NCBI RefSeq assembly: GCF_030272615.1 | Contig: NC_081408.1 | Span: 306,058,450 to 306,122,449, forward strand | Reading direction: 5' to 3' | Source: Cryptomeria japonica | Lineage: Eukaryota; Streptophyta; Pinopsida; Cupressales; Cupressaceae | DNA: 64,000 nucleotides | Part shown: piece after piece, positions 46,790-56,774 of the stretch | Position numbering within the stretch: position 1 is the first letter of the stretch | How the letters are laid out: each line of letters begins with the position of its first letter | Program-made: the position numbers and the translations under genes | The notes under the pieces: generated by a model | Seen by the model: the letters and a program-made list of their open reading frames with translations, nothing else | The model's database searches: none | Told to the model about the DNA's origin: nothing

Positions 46790-47322
46790 ATTGACTTCTC
46801 CAAGCTTTATGTGATGTATAAATAACTATAATATGTTTGTATTTGAGTGTAGTTGTGGATGAGTGGATAAGTATGTATGTGCACTGAATATATACATCTT
46901 TTGAAGGAAGAGAAGAAGTGTGAAGAGGAATGTTGTTTTGTGCTTCAATGGGACTAGACCAAACATTAAGGAGATGTTATTTCTCAGTTCATGATTTCTA
47001 GATGTGTTCTGAGATTGTTCGTATAGGCAGATAGCCTTCCCTAGGTAGTAAGCCTTTTTGTTTTGAGGAGTGAGCTCTAGGAAGTTTGCCTAAATGCATG
47101 TGCATTACCCATTGTAATACTTCTAATAGTACCTATTTTGTGGGTTCATCCCCACCGTGGTTTTTCCCCTAACAGAGTTTTCCACATCAAAAATATTGGT
47201 GCTATGTGTGTTCATGATTTGTTGGTGATATATGCTTTAATGTTTAATTATCAAATCTGAGAATAAGTTTAAGTAGTGTGAGCTTTTGAGATGCCTGATT
47301 CATCCCCCCCCCCTCTTAGTTG
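46790..47322 (+). repeat. Copia D1 3' LTR, right part
   Basis: Continues the LTR interrupted at 38521. TATAAATA at 46817-46824. Ends CCCCTCTTAGTTG, about 20 bases short of the full LTR end, then 13 unmatched bases. Confidence 0.9.
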
Positions 47323-48770
47323 ATTGTCAAATATCTCTGATACCAAATGATGAAATAGGGTAGACAACTAAGAGGGGGGGGATGAATCAGTTGTCACAAA
47401 AGCTCACTCTACTATAACTTATTCTTAGATATGATAATTAGACATGAAAGCGTAAATCATCAACACATCATGAACACACATAACACCAAGATTTTTTATG
47501 TGAAAAACTCTGTTAGGGGAAAAACCACGGTGGGGATGAACCCACAAAATAGGTATACTTTGTTAGAAATATTACAATGGGGAAAACACATGCATTCAAG
47601 CACACTACCTAGAGCTGACTTCTCAAAACAAAAAGGCTTACTGCCTAGGGAAGGCTCGCTACCTATACAAACAATCTTGGATCATGTCTAGCAACCATGA
47701 ACTCAGAAATAATATCTCTTTAATGCCCAATTCAGTCCCATTGAAGCACAAAACACATTTCCACTTAACACTTCTTCTCTACCTTCAAAAGATGTATACA
47801 TTCAACACACATACATACTTATCCACTCACCCACAAATACACTCAAATACAAAGATATTATAGTTATTTATACATGACATCAACCTTGGAGAAATAAATA
47901 AGGTTGACTCAACACTCATCACCTAATTACAAAAAGACAAGCACACTCAATTAAATATCACTTGTGGACCAAACAATGCTGGTCAAGACATAGCACAGAC
48001 CTAAATCTTTTACCTCAAACATGTTACACCTCCAATAATTATGCCTCAAACATCCGCAACATGCTACAAGCATTCAGACAACCAAGAACATGAAGAACAC
48101 TAACGTACTAGAGAAAAACATCAATTACGAGCTCATCGATCAATGCGGACCACCAACACAAAATGCACACAGTCTAAAAACATACACAATCATCATGAAT
48201 TATCATAGCAACATCCACACCAACACAAATTACTAGAATCACTAGCATCTTTATACTAAACCTCAAGAACACTAACTACAATGATTGTCAAACTTAAAAA
48301 ATCACTTGTGGACCTCCAAACCATGAATCACTTGAAATAATGATACACACCAAAATCCCAAAAATACCTCCAAATCCATAGAACAAGATATTACAATGCG
48401 AAACAATGTAGATCAAAATATTATCATTGTGTCACCATTGGACAACTAAAAAACTAGCCACAACATAGATACCCATAACTAAATCAAATATTCATGCGGA
48501 CCTCTAAAAATTGAATTGAATCAACTATAGACAACCCTCTACAAAATGTTTAATGTGCAAACTTTGATCTTCATCATGCTGAACAAACTAACTCACTAAA
48601 CTTCATTGCATCACTGTCATAGACAAAAATATGTTGACATCAATGACAACGCATCTCTCAAATATCACTCAAGCACATATTTACAACATTCTTCCAACAA
48701 TCTCCCCCTTTGGCATTGATGGCAACATATAATGTGAAAAACTAACACAATCAATGACAAAGATATCAAC
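47323..48770 (-). mobile_element. Fragment D2: inverted D-family LTR with both primer site and polypurine tract
   Basis: LTR 47348-48699 in minus orientation. On its left is a primer site (minus TTTGGTATCAGAG, 47335-47347); on its right a polypurine tract (CCAAAGGGGGAGAT on minus, 48700-48713) and about 60 bases of 3' internal sequence matching 37640-37710. Everything else of the element is absent. Arms 46790-47322 and 47365-47895 form an inverted repeat with about 42 bases between. Confidence 0.85.
47348..48699 (-). repeat. D2 LTR
   Basis: 1,352 bases, inverse of the D1 LTR, with TATA box at 47865-47872 (TATTTATA on plus). Confidence 0.9.
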
Positions 48771-48946
48771 CCAAAACAAACAAAATTTTATGAGTCAATT
48801 TGATTGAGTTTTTCCTTTAAACTTGATTACAAATTCTATCATCTTTAACTATTGCAAAAGAAAAATCTAGCATTTACTTATGAAAATAAAATAATGTATT
48901 GAGTAAAACTAAACAAAACTATGAAATTAAAATCTTCAATAATGCA
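48771..48946. repeat. 176-bp direct repeat, right copy
   Basis: See 31273-31448. Followed directly by TTAATTAAAA, presumably the original flank. Confidence 0.9.
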
Positions 48947-49250
48947 TTAATTAAAACAATGCTGCTTGAAGTGAACATCTACAAATTATGAAATCAACTC
49001 TTATCTACTTTGAAACTTATCACAATTACACTAAAAAAAATGTAATGAAATCAATACACAGAATTGAAATGGAAATGAAATCAACAAATATCACCTCCCT
49101 TCGGTCGAGCAGACCCTTCTCTTCCTCTAGTGGGATCTGTAACATAATTATCCTTGGATCAACTTGGAAGTTTCATTAAGATGAGACTTCCAAAAGGAAG
49201 TTAAACAAGTTTGCAAATTACAGAAAAATGTGAGACTCTCCTGACTATCT
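48947..49250. other. Unassigned sequence
   Basis: About 300 bases of AT-rich DNA with no gene or element signal. The last five bases, TATCT, are the left target copy of the solo LTR that follows. Confidence 0.6.
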
Positions 49251-50951
49251 TGTTGGCATTTGGCATAATTGATGATGTAGGTGATATAGTTGAAGATGGA
49301 TGACTGAACCGGTAGAGGATAGAAGTCTATTTGTGATGAAAAGATTGAGATTTTGTGATTAGATGACTTGATCAGTTATTTGTGTTATCATTGATGGCAA
49401 CTGATGTCAAATGGTGAATACTGTTGTTCCTGATGTTTTGTTTTGTCATCTAAGTGATTTGGTTTATCGAAAGACAAGGTTTATCGACAAAGAACTGAAG
49501 TATGTGAAATAGGACTTTAACCAGTAAAGAAAACATGTTTTGGTTGAATTGGGCGATCGATGATGATTGGTGATTTGTGGTTTGGATTGTGAGCTTATAT
49601 CATGGAAAGGTGTATCTGACCAGAACCAGAACTTGTGATGACTTTTGGAAGGTGTGTTTCTAATTTCTGGTGAAGTTTTGCTAAGGTTTTAGTAGGGTTT
49701 ACAGACCGGTGAAGATATCATCTAACCGGTAATGATTTTTATTATGACGATGATCGACGATGAGTCTACATGAAGGTGGTAACATGGCACAACTTGTGTG
49801 AATTATTTGATTATTGTTTTGATGTGATTCAAGGAATAATTTCTTGGGAAACAATGAAATGCTTAATAGAGTGTTTTGAGGTTTTGAATTTGGTATAGAT
49901 CAGATTTTCATGATGGGTTATGATCAACCAACAATTGATATTGCATTGTAATTTGATGTAATGATCTGTATATTGATTTGAGATGATCTCTTATGATTTG
50001 TATTGTATTTTCAAGATGTAATTAGGGTTTAGTGGCCAACCTAGTTGAGATGGCTATTTAGGATGGCACAATTGATGTTTATGATGTCAGTGGTCTTAAG
50101 AGAATGTGTTAATCCATCCAAGAGAAGTGTGAGATCTTCCTGAGAGTTGTAGAGTGTTGAGCATAACTGGATCTGATCGAGCAAGAAGAGAAGTGCAAGT
50201 TACAAATCACTTTTTCATTGTTGTTCCCTAACAGTTGCAGTAGGTTAAATCCCTTAACTGGGTAGGTCCTAATAGACCTTAAACATTTAAGTCCCCTAAC
50301 AGGGCAACTCTTAAAAGAGTGTTAAATCCTCTCATGAGGTTGATTCTAATAGATCATCAAGCTCCTAACTGGGTTGCTAGGCAAATCCCTTAACCGAGTG
50401 ACTCCTAATAGGGTCTACTCCTAACAAGGCATATTGTAAGCTCCTAACAGGGCATACTTCAAAAGAGTACAAATATTTGTGGGTGCCAACTCCCACCGTG
50501 GTTTTTCCCTATTTGGGTTTCTACATCAAAATTATGGTGTTCATGTGTGGAATGTTTTTCATGTGATGTTCTTGTTTATGTTACATTTCATGCACTATTT
50601 TTTAGTACACTGGTTATGATGTTTTATCAGAGGTTTATCAAAGGTTACCCGTACTAATAAGAAGTCATTCGAGAAAGTGTTTGATTTGATTGGTGAGGAT
50701 AATGAGTTGGTAAATAATCAGATTTATATGACTGCTTAAGTGGTGAAAGAATTGATAGATGTGGTAAATGATTTAATTTATGTTTTAAGGAAATCTGACA
50801 AAGAGGTTGTTAGATTTGATAAAAGAAGTTGAGATATTTGATAAATGATTTCAAAACTAATATAAGTTTGATTTTGGGTTTAAATTTTAATTGGTATTAA
50901 TATTGATTCACCCCCCCTCTTAGTATTAACCAGATCCTCATAGGATTAACA
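49251..50951 (+). repeat. Copia-type solo LTR, 1.7 kb
   Basis: TGTTGGCATTTGG to GGATTAACA, flanked by TATCT (49246-49250) and TATCC (50952-50956). Contains CCGTGGTTTTTCCCT (50497-50511) and GATTCACCCCCCCTCTTAG (50905-50923), the U5 blocks shared by copia LTRs here, so it is plus strand. A run of short hairpin-like units lies at 50225-50470. Confidence 0.85.
50225..50470 (+). repeat. Array of mini-palindromes (CTCCTAAY-N-GGG type) in the solo LTR
   Basis: About ten units such as CCTTAACTGGG, CCCCTAACAGGGC, CTCTTAAAAGAG, CCTCTCATGAGG, CTCCTAACTGGG, CTCCTAATAGGG, CTCCTAACAAGG and CTCCTAACAGGGC, separated by 8-20 bases. Similar units occur in the element B LTR. Confidence 0.8.
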
Positions 50952-50956
50952 TATCC

Positions 50957-51662
50957 AACCAACTATCTTTTTGAAGAAAGAAAAGGGATATTTATACATT
51001 TCCTTATTCAAATTCAAAAACAAGGTTACCCGCTTAAAATAGAGTAATGACTACAAACTGAACTGAAGAAGGCTTAACATTAAATTAATGACTTCAGAGA
51101 GAAGTTGAAGTTCATAGAGACAACCGATAAAATAGTCTCAAAGGAGACCAAGGAAATCTCTCCAGCTCAAATGATCAAGAGTGATCATCTTCCACACGGT
51201 GATTGAACTAGACTTCATAACTCTTTGTCTACTTGTTAGCTTCAAACACATTCAAAAATGCATTCAAGAAAATAAAACAGAACATAATGATAATTATTCT
51301 GAATATTTGACCATTCCTTTGCATTAATAAGCAAAAAGTGAAACATTTAATTACAAGATATTACTTCTAATATACTTCCTAATTAGTAGAATATAATACC
51401 AGAAAAGAGTAAATATGCATGCACTAAGTTTGTCGCCAGTCATATTAGTTCATAAAATATTAAAAGTTCTAATTAGAAAGTATAATTAAAAGTAACATGA
51501 TTAAATGCTCATCATAGACAATAGTCAATTAGGCCCAACTTTAGTCTATTAGGAGATTTGGGTACTATGTTTAATTGTTTTCTTTTGATACTAATATAAT
51601 TGGATACGATGAAGATAGAAAATGATATAAGAACTAGATAAAGTGCTAGGAAATTAACAATA
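50957..51662. other. Unassigned AT-rich sequence
   Basis: No gene or repeat family recognised. It ends with CAATA (51658-51662), the left target copy of the gypsy solo LTR. Confidence 0.6.
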
Positions 51663-52734
51663 TGTAACATTCCGCTCGGGAGGTCAGAAAATTAAACAAC
51701 TAATAATGCAATTTTACATAGCAAATATTTTCTTTAAAAAAAATTAAATTTCTAACAACAAATAAATTATCTATTCTATGTACATTTTAAAACACCAAAA
51801 GAAATATTCCTATGATAAGCATATATTAATAGTATGAATACATGCAAAGAACATAAACCCATAACATGAAAAAATATCCATTGATACTCATGAATATTTT
51901 CCATTTCTTTCTTTTGAAATAACAACAACAATTCTTGGATACAATTACAATTATACAAATTGCATGTCTCTTACAACATTCTAGAAAATATATTACAATT
52001 TAAATCATAAAGGTAGAACATCTCATAACCAAGATGTGAAGACTTTGTAACATAAGGTATAGGTCCACATAGTTGTTCACATGCAAGTCCTCTGAAATAT
52101 TCCCAATGGATGTAAAAATCATCACCACCCAACCATGTGGAATCCGTAGGACCACCCCACATGCTAGGAGATAGAAACAAGGCCCCAAACACAAATTAAT
52201 AGGCTAAGGAAAGATAAACATAATATGCACACATCCAAAAGACAAAAAATACCAAAACAGAAGGCCGTCAAAGGCATCCAAAGAAATTCCTAGAGAGTTT
52301 CATGTAGGACTGACACAATAGGCAGCTAGAGCACACAAAGGGAAGAGTGTCATCACATAACCTTGACATGGGTTACCCTGGTAGTCTCTCTAGACCTTGG
52401 TCCCCATTCAACAACTCATGGGAAAATGTACATTCCTTTCGTGAGGACAAGGCAATGCACAATATTGCTAACTCAACATCTCAATAGATAGACAAGCCTT
52501 CCCAATCTCACCCTCTACCTATACAAGCACACAAGGCATGAGTGGAGCATATAATTATCTTGTTAGTGTGTAATCCAACCCAAAATTTATTAATATTATC
52601 ACTTATTATGAAACTCACCTATGAGTTACCCTAGCAACCACTTATGGGCCCCGACCCCCATAGTGAACCACTCCCCCTATGTAAACCTAGCTAACCTATC
52701 ACATAAGGTTCATGAAAAAAATAAAACCACAAAT

Positions 52735-53946
52735 TGTTGGAAACCAAGAACATTGAGAGGGGGGGGGGTGAATCAGTGTTCTACCAAAATGGAAAAATTT
52801 ATCCTTATTAATACAACATCATATCATCCAGTAAACATAAAAGCATATAATAATAAGAAACAATGAAACCAAAAAAGATGAACACCATAACACCATAGAT
52901 TTATACGTGGAAAACCTCAAAGAGGAAAAACCACAGTGGGATTGGAGACCCACGATATCTATCCACTGATCAGATGAATAAATATTACAATAAGAGGCCT
53001 ACACATGTAGGAAGGCCAACAACCTAGACCACACTTCTCATCACAAAAGGAGGCTCCCTAACTATAGAGAGGTTATAACCAACTCAATATAACTGGACAA
53101 CAATCCAGAAGAATGAACTACCAATGATAGCATCTACCATGCCTGATTACAGTCCCGGTTAAGCTCAATACTAGAGGCCTTAAACCTCTTTCGCAAACCC
53201 AACTTGATCTCCAATGATCAACCAAATCATCTGCTCAATGAATATTACATTTTTTGCTCCTTACATATCTATATCCCTTACATCATGATCTACAATGAGA
53301 TCTTACATCATATTTATACCAACCCTAAGGCCTAAACCAATTAGGTCAACCACCTAAAAGATATTACAATAAGATCATTACATACATCCATATTACAATG
53401 ATATGCCATGTCGGCTTTAGACCAAAACAACATTAACCAGTCCATAAATCATCCTGATAACATGTAGAGAACATGTTAACATGATACCGGTCCATAACCT
53501 AGATAGGTACCAGACCTAATCAAGGTCCACCATGCCAAAGCAATGTCTTCAATTAGTTGAGGCACGATCAAGGATCACCTTCTGCATCCTGAATTCTATC
53601 TAGAAGCCGCACCAACACCACTTGTGCATCCCATCAAAGATTCTCAGTAAAAGCTCTGTCGGTAAAACCTTAAACCCTTATTGGTATAGGCTTACTAGAG
53701 TGTATGACAATATCTGATCACCAAGTCAATACCAACTGACCAAAACATGTAACACATCAAACCAAACATATTCCATTGATCCAAACATGTTGATAGTATC
53801 CAACTGATAGTCCCTTCTATCGGTAACACTAGATCTTCTATCGGTAACCAAAACATGTCTGTCGGTAACCAATCATAACAACTAGTGTTGACATAAATGA
53901 CAAAACATCAATGCAACACATAAGAAATTCCTTCACATTGCCAATA
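52735..53946 (-). repeat. Element F 3' LTR
   Basis: TGTTGGAAACC to TTGCCAATA, 1,212 bases, with a run of ten G at about 52759-52768 and a TATA box on minus (TATTTATA, about 53310). Confidence 0.92.
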
Positions 53947-54480
53947 ATCTCCCCCTTTGGCATTGATGGCAACACTAGATGTGAAAAACATCCAAGTGCC
54001 AGTAAATGCCAAACAAGTCTCCCACAATGGAAGCTAGCCAACAATCTCCCACAAAATGATATGACAATGAGGTTCTGAACCAATTAACCATCCATAGACC
54101 TAAACCAAACTCCCCCAATGGGATACATCCAATCTGAAATTATGTTCCTCCTCTTTGTGCCAATAATATCCCCCTTAGACCGATATCTCTGTTAAGCTCT
54201 ATATTACACGTAAGTATCTTTCCCCTTAATGTATATAAATCCTTAAGTTTTTCAAATCAATATCTGTCCCCATTTGACATCAATGCCATAAATCTAGCAT
54301 AAATATCAAAGCAAAAACATAAACCACTGAATCACAAGGCTAACTACTCCCCCAGAGTAGTAGCATCTCCACATCAATCTGGAATGAATAATAGATCTGA
54401 TAATGCATACTGGACTGATGCCAAATAGCATCACTTGGGTCTCTACCGGAGGGGCATAAAACCTCAACCTATCTCTCAAA
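53947..54480 (-). other. Element F 3' internal region and polypurine tract
   Basis: The minus strand reads CCAAAGGGGGAGAT (53947-53960) at the LTR. The rest is the non-coding 3' region shared with copia C and E. Confidence 0.75.
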
Positions 54481-55375
54481 TGCTCAAAAAGATTCCCCAA
54501 ACCAATCTAAATTCATTTGCTTCCGCCAACTCCTTCAGAAAGTTATACTTGATAGAAATACTAGATTCTTGATATGTCTATAGTAGCAGAGTCATCACAG
54601 TGAATAATTTCATGTACATTACAATATCCTTCAACATATGCTTCACCCATAGAACCTGTGTATAATTATTAACAACAACAACATACTCAACTTCAGCAGT
54701 AGATAAAGAAGTACATGACTTCTTTTGTTGATCCATAAACCAAGTTTCTACGAAAGAAAGCTTCACTGGATGAACCTATTTGGTAATTTGTATCTCTAAC
54801 CCAATTCACATTTGAACATGCTCAAGGTGTAAAGTCATCATAAAACAAAAACCATACCAGATAATCCTTGAAAACATCTAAAAATCCTAGCTATCAACAT
54901 AATCAATTCCTTCTTTCTGAAAATATCCATTGCAAACTAATCAAGCTTTATTCCAATAACATTAAAGTCCATGTATCTGATCCAATTCCTCTTCCATAGC
55001 TTTCATCCAACATCCTTACAAACTTCAATAACTAATGCTTGTACAATTAAAGAAATTAAGCATACCTCATCAACTGCCAACCTTCTCCTTGTCCAAATAT
55101 TTGATCTCCTGAATGATTCAGCTTTACATGCCTAGGAGTCTTTTGACTCTCTATTCCACTTCCCTTATCTTCAGTTACTGATGAATTTTCTGATATTGCC
55201 GGAGTAACTGATTCAACATTTTGTTCCAGCAAAGGTGTTACCAGTTTAGTTAAGACCATTTCCACTACTGGTTCCTACTCATAAATTCTAATTTGACCTC
55301 AATACCGCTCATCCATCCTGACATTAGTGCTCTCCACAATTCTCTGCGATCTCTTGTTATAACATCTATATGCCG
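54480..55375 (-). pseudogene. pol: Element F copia pol remnants (RNase H, linker)
   Basis: Fragments only: an RNase H piece on minus (KKSCTSLSTAEVEY, NNYTQVLWVKHMLKD at 54578-54766), then short RT scraps (about 54880-55000) and the linker (ETPRHVKLNHS-like at about 55110-55135) ending in CYNKRSQRIVEST-like sequence at 55330-55372. These match copia A and C at the same order but with large deletions; the RT palm and integrase core are gone. At 55373 the copia similarity stops and unrelated sequence joins it. Confidence 0.7.
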
Positions 55376-56730
55376 GTGAACCAAACTAGATCCAAGATCC
55401 AACAAGTCTTTGTTAGTTAACCTCCCAATTGACTTCCAAAGATCTGAAATAGGCTTTCAGACCACTATAAGGGGCAATGCAAGATCTATCATCAATTTGC
55501 CTCTGCCTAAGGTGAATGCCTTAGTTACCAAATGAGTTTCCTATTGGTGTAGGAACATTCTGCTCTACCGGTTCAGTAACTAGGTTATATCCTTTAGCTA
55601 AAAGAACATCTGGGGCATTTGATTCTGTTGGTTGAGCCTCAAACTTCATAACCCACTTCTTCTCATGCTCCTTCCAAATTTCATCAACCTTCTACTTTCC
55701 TTTCTCATTAGATTTATCACTTCTTGCCAATGGATCCTTGCTTCTGCAAAATTTAGCAATATGTCCCACTTTGTTGCATACATAACAAGTCACATTGTTC
55801 TTTTAAATTGCCTTACTATAACCTTGAGCATTACTTGACCTACATTGATTAACCATATGTCCAAACTTTCCACATGCATGACATTTCACATTCATTCTAC
55901 AATATTTTGTCCTATGACCATACTTCTTACAATTTTAACATTGACCGGGAACTGCATTATTATTTTGATTTACTCTATTTCTACAATGTCTTTTCATATG
56001 ACCAAAATTATTACAAATAAAGCATCTACCATTAAATTTATGTGCATTAGGCTTCCTTACCGGTGACCTCTGATTCTAGTTGACCTTCAGATTATAATGT
56101 ATTCTAGGTGTCTGATCTTCATTTGCAGTACCAAAGATTTCTCCATGCTCAAATCCAAGACCACTAGTATCTCTTGTGTCCCTTTGATCCTTCAATAATT
56201 CATCAAGCTTAGAAGAACTAATCTTGAATTTTTATTTATACTCACTTGTAGTAGTCAGATCATTTCTTAGAGTTTTTATTTGTCTCTCTAGCTCTTGTTC
56301 ATTATTCTGGGATTGTACCAAATCAGTTCAATATATCATTCTCATGATCCAACCTAATACACTCCTCAAATTTGTCATTCAGAGATATAGAAATATTTTC
56401 TTCCTTCTTCTTCTGGTCTTCAATCTCCTTTGACATCCTCATAGTCAAGGCTTGCATTTCATTCCTCATGACCATATTCTCCAGACTCAGCTTCTGACAG
56501 TGTTCCTTAAGGGCATCCTTCTCTTCATCATCCCAATTTTGTAAAAGTTCCTTCCTTCTAGCTTGTATAGCTGACAACCTCTCCTGCAGAGTAAAAATGA
56601 ATTCCTTTGTAGATCTCAACTCATCTTGCAACTTCATGTTTCTCAATCTTTCAACATCATAGTCTTCAAGAGCTACTTGAATTTCATTCCTTAAACTGAT
56701 CTCCATAGATTCCAGAAACATGATCTTCCT
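55376..56730 (-). pseudogene. gag-like: Element F coiled-coil and zinc-knuckle Gag-like ORF
   Basis: From the primer-site side: MFLESMEISLRNEIQVALED (ATG 56721), then a heptad-rich charged stretch of about 130 residues (DELRSTKEFIFTLQERLSAI, NEMQALTMRMSKEIEDQKKK), then a Ser/basic spacer and four zinc knuckles: CFICNNFGHMKRHC, stop-NCKKYGHRTKYC, CHACGKFGHMVNQC and CYVCNKVGHIAKFC (55747-56030). A hydrophilic tail (WKEHEKKWVMKFEAQP) follows. Several stops and frame shifts divide it. The arrangement parallels element B ORFa: primer site, coiled coil, knuckle array. It is therefore probably the packaging protein (inference). Confidence 0.75.
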
Positions 56731-56760
56731 CAAGCTATTAAACTTCCTTCGAGGCACCAG

Positions 56761-56774
56761 GCTCTGATACCAAT
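56761..56774 (-). promoter_or_regulatory. Element F primer binding site
   Basis: The minus strand reads ATTGGTATCAGAGC. Confidence 0.95.

Larger units (their letters stand above)
31449..47322 (+). mobile_element. Copia D1: Ty1/copia element, right LTR split by copia C
   Basis: Plus-strand element: 5' LTR 31449-32784, primer site 32785-32798, gag, protease, integrase, RT and RNase H (32840-37422), polypurine tract 37708-37719, 3' LTR 37720-38521 continuing at 46790-47322. Copia C (38522-46789) lies inside that LTR. The 3' LTR lacks its last 20 or so bases and joins an inverted D-family LTR. The left flank ends ATGCA, but no matching target copy abuts the right LTR. Confidence 0.9.

Noticed and set aside
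31449-47322. D1 through C read as one 16-kb retroelement
   Set aside because: Copia C has its own LTRs and target copies and interrupts the D1 right LTR.
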